Shown here in pieces: positions 1 through 5,557 of a stretch of DNA of 6,738 nucleotides; position 1 is the first letter of the stretch, and the number at the start of each line of letters is the position of its first letter. The stretch is taken from positions 1 through 6,738 of the forward strand of contig JAKDLE010000161.1 of assembly GCA_030453005.1 (NCBI GenBank), in the 5' to 3' direction. The notes below the pieces were generated by a model that was not told the origin of the DNA, did no database searches, and saw only the letters and a list, made by a program, of their open reading frames with translations. This DNA comes from Pseudonocardia sp. Lineage in GTDB: Bacteria > Actinomycetota > Actinomycetes > Mycobacteriales > Pseudonocardiaceae. Made by a program: the position numbers and the translations under genes.

Positions 1-386
1 GCGGGGTGCTGGGCGCCGAGCACCTGTCCCGACGACTGCCACCGGCCCGGCTGCGCCCGGCCGGCGCCGTTCTGACCGACCTGCCCGCCGCCGGGATCCC
101 GGCCACCGGCTCCCCGACGATCATCGGAACGCTGCTGGCGGTGAGCAGCGCGGGCTTCGCGGTGTGGAACGTGGCGGCGGTGTCGCTGCGGCAGCGTCGG
201 GCGCCGGGAGGCGTGCTGGGCCGGGTCTCCGCCGTGCACCGCCTCGCGCTCGCCGGGGGCGCCACCGTGGGGGCGCTCGCCGGTGGAGTCACCGCAGGCC
301 TCGTCGGGCTGGCGGCCCCGTTCCTCGCCGCGGCGGCGTTGACGCTGGTCGCGGGCCTGGGTCTGACCGTCGCCCTGCGCCGCTGA
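1..386 (+). CDS. MFS transporter, C-terminal fragment (5' end outside window)
   Basis: The reading frame is open from base 3 to a TGA at 384-386 and gives the last 127 residues of a protein whose start lies upstream. The fragment holds a hydrophobic stretch (about residues 35-55), a WNVAAVSLRQR segment, a short basic loop with GVLGRVSAVHR, and two further Ala/Gly/Leu-rich helices ending in a short basic tail. The WNV-x-x-VSLRQ followed by GRV pattern is typical of the last helices of drug or siderophore exporters of the MFS_3 (EntS-like) group of the major facilitator superfamily. These are 12-helix proton-driven efflux pumps of about 400 residues, so roughly the last third is present. The substrate cannot be told. 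It lies on the same strand as the following aminotransferase, but 147 bases with their own palindrome separate them, so co-transcription is uncertain. Confidence 0.8.
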   Translation, partial: GVLGAEHLSRRLPPARLRPAGAVLTDLPAAGIPATGSPTIIGTLLAVSSAGFAVWNVAAVSLRQRRAPGGVLGRVSAVHRLALAGGATVGALAGGVTAGLVGLAAPFLAAAALTLVAGLGLTVALRR

Positions 387-397
387 CCCGTCCCTCA

Positions 398-414
398 GTC
401 TCATAGTATGAGAC
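398..414. promoter_or_regulatory. Perfect 17-bp palindrome, candidate repressor operator
   Basis: GTCTCATAGTATGAGAC has two perfect 8-base arms around a single central base, and its A/T-rich core stands out in a very GC-rich window. The flanking bases (A at 397, G at 415) do not pair, so the symmetry ends sharply. Size and symmetry fit an operator for a dimeric helix-turn-helix repressor (TetR-, MarR- or GntR-like). It overlaps a -10-like TAGTAT, so binding there would block transcription toward the aminotransferase. The cognate regulator is not identifiable. The neighbouring Lrp-type protein is a poor candidate because Lrp sites are usually degenerate. Confidence 0.5.
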
Positions 415-523
415 GGAACTTTCGTATCGCGGGAATCGCGGCATCATCAGCGGCACGGGCACACCGGCCCGGCGCACCACCCGCCCTGTCGATCCAGGAC
501 GCCCCACCCGTCCGATCGACCCC

Positions 524-527
524 GAGG
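524..527 (+). promoter_or_regulatory. Shine-Dalgarno GAGG for the first aminotransferase
   Basis: GAGG ends six bases before the GTG at 534-536, a normal spacing. It decides the start in favour of 534, not the in-frame ATG at 408 inside the palindrome. Translation from 534 immediately gives a sequence typical of the family N-terminus (RGSAIRDLLALT). Confidence 0.6.
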
Positions 528-628
528 TGCCTCGTGTCGAACCTCTCCACCGCCTCCCGCGCCGTGCGCGGGTCCGCGATCCGCGACCTGCTCGCCCTCA
601 CCGCCCGCCCGGACGTGATCAGCCTGGC

Positions 629-637
629 GGGGGGGGG
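629..637 (+). repeat. Run of nine G inside the aminotransferase gene
   Basis: Nine consecutive G lie in the codons for the conserved Ala-Gly-Gly of the family N-terminus. Homopolymers of this length are prone to slippage in vivo and to miscounting in sequencing. Reading with eight G turns the next codons into Gly-Gly-Val-Pro, which fits the family's GGLP/GGVP better than the observed Gly-Gly-Gly-Ala. A second, compensating base would then be needed before position 657. Confidence 0.7.
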
Positions 638-1700
638 TGCCGCGGCCGCCCCGTAGGCCCGCGAGCGCATCGGGGCCGCCGCGGCCACCGCGCTCGTCGA
701 CGCCTCGTCGCTGCAGTACGGCGAGACCGCGGGCCTGACCCGGCTGCGCGAGGTCGTCGCGGCCCAGGAGACCGGCCGCTGCGCCCGACCGGTCCGGGCG
801 GTCGACGTCGTGGTCACGAGCGGCTCGCAACAGGCCCTCGACCTCGTCGCCCGCGCGGTGCTCGACCCCGGAGCCGACGTCGTCGTGGAGGACCCGGCCT
901 ACGTCGGCGCGCTGCAGGTGTTCCAGGCCGCGGGCGCCGCGCTGCACCCGGTCCCCCTCGACGACGACGGCATGTGCGTCGACGTGCTGGAGCGGCGGCT
1001 GCACGCGGGCCTGCGACCCCGGCTCGTGCATACCGTGGCGAGCTTCCACAATCCGCGCGGGGTGACCCTGGCCCCGGAGCGCCGCGTGCGGCTCGCCGCG
1101 CTCGCGGAGCGGTTCGGATTCCTCGTCGTGGAGGACGACCCGTACGGGCTGCTGGCCTTCGACGGCGCGCCGCCGCTCCCGGTCGCGGCCCACTCCGACC
1201 GGGTGGTGCGGCTGGGTAGCGCGTCGAAGGTGCTGGCCCCGGCCCTGCGCGTGGGCTGGCTCACCGGGCCGCCGGAGCTCACGGCCGCCGTCGAGCGGCT
1301 CAAGCAGTGCACCGACCTGTGCACCTCGTCGCTCACCCAGGCGGTCACGGCCGACCTGCTCGCCGACACCCCCTGGTTCGACGCGCACCTGCGCGCGCTG
1401 CGCACCGCCGTCGCGAGCCGCGCCGCGGCGTTCACCGCGGCCGTCGCCGAGCGCCTGCCCGACGTCGGCTGCTCCATCCCGACCGGTGGCATGTTCTGCT
1501 GGTTGCGGTTCCCGCCCGACGTCGACACCGAGTCGCTGCTGCCCCGCGCGTTGGCGCACGGCGTCGGCTTCGTGCCCGGCGCCGCGTTCGCCGTGGACCG
1601 GCCCCTGCGCGGCGCCGCGCGCTGCTGCTTCGCCTCCCACCCCGAGGACGTGGTCACCGAGGCGGTGCGCAGGCTGGCCCTCGCTGTGTCGAGGCGCGCT

Positions 1701-1719
1701 CCGCGTGCGCTCCACGCGG
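1701..1719. promoter_or_regulatory. 7-5-7 inverted repeat upstream of the Lrp-type regulator
   Basis: CCGCGTG (1701-1707) and CACGCGG (1713-1719) are exact inverted copies around a five-base spacer. The repeat lies in the last codons of the aminotransferase frame, ending five bases before its TAG and 17 bases before the regulator's GTG. If transcription starts at or near that GTG, it covers roughly -36 to -18, a place where a bound protein would act on RNA polymerase. It could be an operator, including an autoregulatory one. No T-run follows, so an intrinsic terminator is less likely. High GC makes chance GC-rich repeats fairly common. Confidence 0.35.
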
Positions 1720-1724
1720 CGACG

Positions 1725-1730
1725 TAGGGT
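1725..1730 (+). promoter_or_regulatory. Candidate -10 element TAGGGT for a leaderless regulator transcript
   Basis: TAGGGT matches the actinobacterial -10 pattern TAnnnT and lies exactly six bases before the GTG at 1737, the spacing seen at many leaderless actinobacterial genes where the start codon is the 5' end of the mRNA. It coincides with the stop codon of the upstream frame. No good -35 box and no strong Shine-Dalgarno sequence are seen, which fits leaderless expression but does not prove it. Confidence 0.4.
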
Positions 1731-1736
1731 CCGGGC

Positions 1737-2228
1737 GTGCGCCGGATACTCGAACTGCTGGAGCGCGACGCCCAGCTCTCCCACGACACGATCGCCACCA
1801 TGACCGGCATCCCGGTGGAGCAGGTGAGCGCCGCGATCGCCGACTGGCAGGCGTCCGGCGTGATCCGGCGCTACAAGGCGGTGATCGACTGGGATGCGGT
1901 CGAGGACGATCCGACGGCCGAGACCGTCACCGCCTTCATCGACGTCTCACTCGTCCCGGCCCGCGGCGTCGGTTTCGACGACGTGGCGCAGCGGATCGCC
2001 CGGTTCCCCGAGGTGCGCAGCGTGTACCTGGTGTCGGGCAGCCAGGACCTGCGCTGCACCGTCGAGGGGCGCAGCATCCGCGCGGTGTCGGACTTCGTGT
2101 CCCAGAAGCTGTCCACGATCGACCGGGTCCGGGCCACGGCCACGCACTTCGTGCTCAAGACCTACAAGCGCGACGGGGACGCCTTCACCACGCCCGAGGC
2201 CGACCACCGGCTGCCGGTGACCCCGTGA
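1737..2228 (+). CDS. Lrp/AsnC-family transcriptional regulator (AlaR/YugG-like)
   Basis: This 163-residue protein has the size and layout of the feast/famine (Lrp/AsnC) family. An N-terminal helix-turn-helix covers about residues 1-45 (LSHDTIATMTGIPVEQV, then a GVIRRYKAVID strand). A linker leads to the ligand-binding RAM domain (about 64-150), which contains FPEVRSVYLVSGSQDL at 90-105, the conserved loop where amino acids bind at the dimer interface. Lrp proteins form octamer-like assemblies that bend DNA and respond to amino acids. The tail ATATHFVLKTYKRDG resembles, from memory, AlaR (YugG) of Bacillus subtilis, which controls the adjacent alanine transaminase gene. The GTG start is forced: the in-frame TAG at 1725-1727 lies four codons upstream and no other start codon lies between. 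The N-terminus is slightly shorter than in many relatives. Its TGA overlaps the next gene's GTG, implying translational coupling. Ligand alanine is inference. Confidence 0.88.
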   Translation: MRRILELLERDAQLSHDTIATMTGIPVEQVSAAIADWQASGVIRRYKAVIDWDAVEDDPTAETVTAFIDVSLVPARGVGFDDVAQRIARFPEVRSVYLVSGSQDLRCTVEGRSIRAVSDFVSQKLSTIDRVRATATHFVLKTYKRDGDAFTTPEADHRLPVTP

Positions 2229-3379
2229 GGCCGCTCAACAGCGTCATCGCCGCCTGCCCTCCGTCGGGCATCCGGCGGTTCTTCGACATCGCCGCCGAGA
2301 TGGACGACGTGATCTCCCTCGGCGTGGGCGAACCCGACTTCGTCACGCCGTGGCGCATCCGTGAGGCGGGCATCTACGCGCTGGAGCACGGCTACACCAC
2401 CTACACCTCCAACGCGGGCCTGCCGCGGCTGCGCGAGCTGATCTGCGCCGACCTGGCCACGCGCTACGGCGCCTCCTACGACCCGACCGACCAGTGCCTG
2501 ATCACCACCGGCGTGTCCGAGGGCCTCGACCTCGTGCTGCGCGTGCTGCTCAACCCCGGCGACGAGGTGATCGTCCCCGAACCCTGCTACGTGGCCTACG
2601 AGCCGTGCGTGGCGTTCGCGGGCGGCACGCCGGTGCGGGTGCCGACGCGCGCCGAGGACGGGTTCGCGATCGACGCGGCCGTGGTCGCCGCCGCGGTCAC
2701 GCCACGGACGAAGGCGATCCTCATCGGCTCCCCGGCCAACCCGACGGGTGCGGTGCAACCCCCGGACGCCCTGGCGGCGCTGGTCCGCCTGGCGCAGGAG
2801 CACGACCTCTACCTGATCTCCGACGAGATCTACGACCGCCTGACCTATGCGGGCGTCCACACCTGTCTGGGCACCCTGCCCGGCGCCCGCGAGCGCACGG
2901 TGCTGCTCGGCGGGTTCTCCAAGGCCCACGCGATGACGGGTTGGCGGGTGGGCTGGATCTGTGCGCCCGCGGCCGTCGCCGAGCTGTGCGTGCGGGTGCA
3001 CCAGTACACGATGCTGTGCGCGCCGCACGTCTCGCAGCTCGCCGCGGTGGAGGCCCTGTCGGCCCCCGGCGACGACGTCGACGCGATGGTGGCCGACTAC
3101 GACCGCCGCCGTCGCGTCTTCGTCAAGGGTCTGCGCGAGATCGGGCTGGACTGCCCCGAACCGCGCGGGGCGTTCTACGCGTTCCCGTCGATCCGCCCGT
3201 CGGGGCTCGACAGCGAGACGTTCGCCGAGCGGCTGCTGCACGCCGAGAGCGTGGCCGTCGTGCCGGGCGGCGTGTTCGGACCCTCCGGTGAGGGGCACAT
3301 CCGGTGCTCCTACGCCACCGCGCTCCCCCAGCTGGAGGAGGCGCTGGTCCGGATGGACCGGTTCCTCCGGGCACTCTGA
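2225..3379 (+). CDS. Class I aminotransferase, AlaT/YugH-like (probable alanine transaminase)
   Basis: The 384-residue product is a full-length fold-type I, PLP-dependent aminotransferase. Visible features in order: PSGIRRFF and SLGVGEPDFVTP (residues 13-42, substrate-side N-terminal segment), Y60 with the TSNAGL turn, N172 in SPANPTG, D200 and Y203 in SDEIYD, the Schiff-base lysine K233 in GFSKAHAMTGWR, R241 in GWRVGW for cofactor phosphate, and R360 in HIRCSYAT for the substrate alpha-carboxylate. The N-terminus, the HQY-x-MLCAPH stretch and the PGGVFGPSGEGHIRCSYAT end resemble B. subtilis AlaT (YugH), which interconverts alanine plus 2-oxoglutarate with pyruvate plus glutamate; an aspartate or aromatic substrate is the alternative. 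It is cytosolic. The GTG start overlaps the regulator's TGA and lacks a clear Shine-Dalgarno sequence, so translation probably depends on coupling. The regulator-enzyme order repeats the alaR-alaT arrangement, which supports the assignment. Confidence 0.88.
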   Translation: MRPLNSVIAACPPSGIRRFFDIAAEMDDVISLGVGEPDFVTPWRIREAGIYALEHGYTTYTSNAGLPRLRELICADLATRYGASYDPTDQCLITTGVSEGLDLVLRVLLNPGDEVIVPEPCYVAYEPCVAFAGGTPVRVPTRAEDGFAIDAAVVAAAVTPRTKAILIGSPANPTGAVQPPDALAALVRLAQEHDLYLISDEIYDRLTYAGVHTCLGTLPGARERTVLLGGFSKAHAMTGWRVGWICAPAAVAELCVRVHQYTMLCAPHVSQLAAVEALSAPGDDVDAMVADYDRRRRVFVKGLREIGLDCPEPRGAFYAFPSIRPSGLDSETFAERLLHAESVAVVPGGVFGPSGEGHIRCSYATALPQLEEALVRMDRFLRAL

Positions 3380-3401
3380 CGCTTCTGACCGGCGGCCGGG
3401 C
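3380..3401. other. 22-base convergent junction without a clear terminator
   Basis: The aminotransferase TGA ends at 3379 and the minus-strand kinase-like gene's stop begins at 3402. The gap contains only a short CCGG-CGG-CCGG symmetry and no T-run, so I see no convincing intrinsic terminator. The two converging transcripts must overlap at their 3' ends or rely on Rho or another mechanism. Confidence 0.5.
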
Positions 3402-4595
3402 TCACAGCGACGAACGGAACGCCGGGTACATCGGCAGCGAGCGGGGGGCGTCGGGGTACCGCTCCCCCAGCGCGGCCGCGACGGCCTCGCCGAGCTCGGC
3501 GCTGGCGTGGCGCCCCCCCGTCGCCGCCGAGACCGCCATCTGGCGCCAGTAGTGGGCGAGCGCGGTGCTGATCCGCGGCGACCGGGTGGCGTCGACCCCG
3601 ATCGCGGTGTCGCCGCCCCGGATCCGCGGCAGCAGCCACCACGTGCGCAGCCACACCCACAGCAGTTGGGCGTCGAACAGGCGGTGCTCCAGGAGCCCGG
3701 GGTCGTCCAGGTCGGGCCAGACGGGCGCGACCTCGTTGCGCCACGCCTCCAGCATCGTCTCGGCCATGCCCTCGGGCAGCGCGAAGCTGGACTCGCAGCC
3801 CGGGAACGGCACCCGGAAGTAGGCCGCGTCGAGTGCGACATCGCGGAAGCAGCCCCACTCGAAGTCGACGAAGCGCACGCCGCGGCTGGTGACCAGGTTG
3901 TTGTCCGGGCAGGTGTCCGATGGGCTGAACGCGCGGTACCGGCTGCCGCCGAGCAGCCGGGCGGTGTCGTGCGCCTCGCGCAGGGCCTGGGCGGGCACCT
4001 CGATGCCCAGGTCGGCCCGGAGCAGCTCCGACACGCCGGCGAGCGCGGCGCGGGCGTCGTCGGCCACGGGGTCGCGCCAGGCCCGTTCGCCGAGGCGACG
4101 CAGCAGGGCACCGAAGTCGTTCTCCCGACCGGCGGTGGACGCCTGCATGCGCCCCAGTGCGCGCGCCCAGCTGAGCAGGCAGCGCTGCGCCGCCGCCGGG
4201 TCGGGCCCGAACAGCTTGTCGGCTAGGGTCGAGCTGCGCCCGAGGTCCTCCAGCACGAGCAGCCGGGCCGTGGGGTCGTGCGCGATGAGCACGGGGCTGG
4301 GCCGGGCGTCGGTGGGCAGCGCGGTGAACAGCTGGCAGCTGGCCACCTCGTGGTGGAACGGATCAGGCCTGCCGGGGTCGGGCTCGTCGAGGTAGTGCTT
4401 GACGACGAGCGTGCGCGGCAACGAGAACGGGTTGCGGGCCACCCGGGCGCGGGCGACGACCGACCGGTCGCTCCCCCCGAGGTCCTCGGGGTCGGCCAGG
4501 ACGACGCTCGCTCCCGCCCGGCGGGTGAGCAACCGTTCGGCCGCAGCCAGCGCCGTGAGCACCGGCCTGGGGAAGCTGCCCAGGTCCTGAACCAT
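3402..4595 (-). CDS. APH-fold (aminoglycoside phosphotransferase-like) kinase family protein
   Basis: The 397-residue protein has the layout of the APH/choline-kinase fold. The N-lobe has a lysine, K66, in LVVKHYL, placed like the ATP-binding lysine of strand 3. A hinge-like LLVLEDLG follows. The C-lobe carries FSPSDTCPDNN with D227 and N232, at the spacing of the Brenner motif H-x-D-x4-N, then VDFEWG with the metal-binding D244. The position two before D227, normally the catalytic-loop histidine, is proline. The C-terminal part is rich in Trp and Arg (WVWLRTWWLLPRIRGG), consistent with a family-specific substrate region. The substrate is unknown: APH-fold proteins phosphorylate sugars, choline, homoserine, antibiotics or other small molecules, and resistance should not be assumed. 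The ATG at 4593-4595 lies 11 bases after the DUF389 stop. The frame stays open far upstream through two genes, so the start rests on that spacing and on the protein pattern. Confidence 0.8.
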   Translation of the reverse strand: MVQDLGSFPRPVLTALAAAERLLTRRAGASVVLADPEDLGGSDRSVVARARVARNPFSLPRTLVVKHYLDEPDPGRPDPFHHEVASCQLFTALPTDARPSPVLIAHDPTARLLVLEDLGRSSTLADKLFGPDPAAAQRCLLSWARALGRMQASTAGRENDFGALLRRLGERAWRDPVADDARAALAGVSELLRADLGIEVPAQALREAHDTARLLGGSRYRAFSPSDTCPDNNLVTSRGVRFVDFEWGCFRDVALDAAYFRVPFPGCESSFALPEGMAETMLEAWRNEVAPVWPDLDDPGLLEHRLFDAQLLWVWLRTWWLLPRIRGGDTAIGVDATRSPRISTALAHYWRQMAVSAATGGRHASAELGEAVAAALGERYPDAPRSLPMYPAFRSSL

Positions 4596-4603
4596 TGCCC
4601 GGG

Positions 4604-4609
4604 ACCCTA
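4604..4609 (-). promoter_or_regulatory. Possible internal -10 (TAGGGT) before the kinase-like gene
   Basis: Read on the minus strand, TAGGGT begins with the DUF389 stop codon and ends eight bases before the ATG at 4595. It matches TAnnnT and repeats the TAGGGTCC arrangement seen before the Lrp-type regulator at 1725. The AGGG inside it could instead serve as a weak Shine-Dalgarno sequence with nine-base spacing. Both readings are inference. Confidence 0.25.
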
Positions 4610-5548
4610 CCCGGTCGACAGTCGCCGCAGCCCGCGACGCCGAGCCTGCACACGGCGGGACACGACCAGCACCGCGACGGCGGCCACGACGATCCCGACG
4701 ACGTTGACCAGCAGCTGCAGCGCCGACTCGGCCGCCTCGGCGAAGCGGCCCTCGACCAGCGCGACGCTGGCGAACGCGGCCGCGGGCACCGTGGTCACCG
4801 AGATGAACACCCCCACCAGCGACGCGGACTTCGCCGAGGTCAGGGCCAGCATCCCGGCCGCGCCCGCCAGCAACGCGACGATGAAGGAGAACCAGCCGAC
4901 CTGGTAGATGAACTCGACCTGGTCGAGGGTGTCGAGGACGGCGGCGTCGAGCAGCCCGGCCGCGTCGAACAGCACCGTGGCCACCGCCGTGACCGCCATC
5001 GCGAGCGGGAACCCCACGGCGAGCGCGAACGCGCCGCGCCGGACGAGGTCGCGGCGGCGCAGCGCGATGCCCACGGCCATCGCCGCGAGCGGGCCGAACT
5101 CGGGTCCGAGCACCATCGCGCCGACCACCGTCACCGGCGAGTCGGTGACCGCACCGATCGCGGCGAGCAGGCAGGCGACGGTGAGGAACGCCTGGAAGCT
5201 GACCGACAGCCGCGAGTCCTCGCCGGTGCGGGCCACCACCTCGTCCCAGATGACGGCGTCCATCGGGTCCCCGGGCACGACCTCCTCCGCGCTGTCCGCG
5301 GAGTCCGACAGGGTCGTGTCGATCGTCTCCAGGGTCACCCCGCCGGTGCGGTCGACGCCGAGCTCGCACAGCCCGCCCAGCACGCCGTCCACCGCCTCCC
5401 GGGTGACGTCGGCCTCCACCACGTCGCCCGCGGGCTGCAGCGCGGCGCCCACGAGCACGGTGACGTGCGTGGCGCCGGGTTCGGCCAGCAACAGCGCACG
5501 GACCTCGTCGGTGGACCGCGTCGGGCAGATGACGCGCAGGTGCTGCAT
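4607..5548 (-). CDS. DUF389-family integral membrane protein
   Basis: The 313-residue protein has a soluble N-terminal domain (about residues 1-110), which begins with alternating hydrophobic strands (LRVICP, HVTVLV) and has an acidic linker near 80-110. Six predicted membrane helices follow at roughly 117-135, 137-163, 172-194, 217-236, 243-265 and 275-297, then a basic cytoplasmic tail (RRVQARRRGLRR). The GAMVLGPEFGP motif at 143-153 and SLVGVFISVTTVPAAA in helix 5 are characteristic of DUF389, a family of unknown biochemical function found in many actinobacteria and cyanobacteria. The length is usual for actinobacterial members. It starts 9 bases after the aspS stop and ends 11 bases before the kinase-like gene, consistent with co-transcription. 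GGAG lies just one base before the ATG, too close for an ideal Shine-Dalgarno sequence, so coupling with aspS is likely. Confidence 0.85.
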   Translation of the reverse strand: MQHLRVICPTRSTDEVRALLLAEPGATHVTVLVGAALQPAGDVVEADVTREAVDGVLGGLCELGVDRTGGVTLETIDTTLSDSADSAEEVVPGDPMDAVIWDEVVARTGEDSRLSVSFQAFLTVACLLAAIGAVTDSPVTVVGAMVLGPEFGPLAAMAVGIALRRRDLVRRGAFALAVGFPLAMAVTAVATVLFDAAGLLDAAVLDTLDQVEFIYQVGWFSFIVALLAGAAGMLALTSAKSASLVGVFISVTTVPAAAFASVALVEGRFAEAAESALQLLVNVVGIVVAAVAVLVVSRRVQARRRGLRRLSTG

Positions 5549-5557
5549 GCTCCGGGG

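Larger units (their letters stand above)
387..533 (+). promoter_or_regulatory. Intergenic regulatory region upstream of the first aminotransferase
   Basis: This 147-base gap between the MFS stop and the aminotransferase GTG contains the 17-bp palindrome at 398-414. A -10-like hexamer TAGTAT (404-409, matching the actinobacterial TAnnnT pattern) sits inside it. A partial -35 match, CTGACC (383-388), lies 15 bases upstream, which is short spacing. A near-tandem ATCGCGG repeat follows at about 426-441. No stop codon in the downstream gene's frame occurs between 408 and 534, but the translated sequence there does not look like the aminotransferase family, so I treat it as leader. The promoter assignment is inference. 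Confidence 0.4.
534..1727 (+). pseudogene. Fold-type I PLP aminotransferase with in-frame stop at codon 41
   Basis: Read through, the frame gives about 397 positions of a class I/II aminotransferase of the group that includes LysN-type 2-aminoadipate transaminases and the catalytic half of MocR regulators; no DNA-binding domain is fused. The N-terminus RGSAIRDLLALTARPDVISL and the QYGETAGLTRLRE segment are typical. Catalytic features are in place: N173 in a HNPRG motif (usually NPTG), the D201-x-x-Y204 pair that contacts the PLP ring, the Schiff-base lysine K232 in SASK, and R363 near the end for the substrate carboxylate. The frame is broken by TAG at 654-656, just after nine G (629-637). 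The frame is the same before and after, and the gap from SLAGG to RERIG has the family length. The stop falls where relatives carry an aromatic residue (as in LFPRERI). The next in-frame start, GTG at 810, would remove 92 codons of the N-terminal region. It is a recent pseudogene or a sequencing error. Substrate unknown. Confidence 0.75.

Noticed and set aside
408..533. ATG at 408 as a longer start for the first aminotransferase
   Set aside because: It lies inside the palindrome and upstream of the likely transcript start, lacks a ribosome binding site, and would add 42 residues unlike the family. GTG at 534 has a GAGG at good spacing.
447..1810. Long minus-strand frames opposite the first aminotransferase
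   Set aside because: The Arg/Gly/Ser-rich translations have no family pattern. They are antisense shadows of the plus-strand gene.
1307..2224. Plus-strand open frame extending upstream of the second aminotransferase
   Set aside because: It overlaps the first aminotransferase and the regulator in another frame and reads as low-complexity Arg/Ala sequence. The GTG at 2225 begins the recognisable protein.
3387..3400. CCGG-CGG-CCGG as a terminator between convergent genes
   Set aside because: The four-base stem is too short and there is no T-run on either side.
3513..3519. C7 run in the kinase-like gene as a frameshift
   Set aside because: The frame stays continuous through the run (Thr-Gly-Gly-Arg) to a normal stop, so nothing suggests an indel.
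3402..4595. Antibiotic resistance gene
   Set aside because: Only the general APH fold is recognisable and the catalytic loop is atypical. The chromosomal housekeeping context gives no support for a resistance role.
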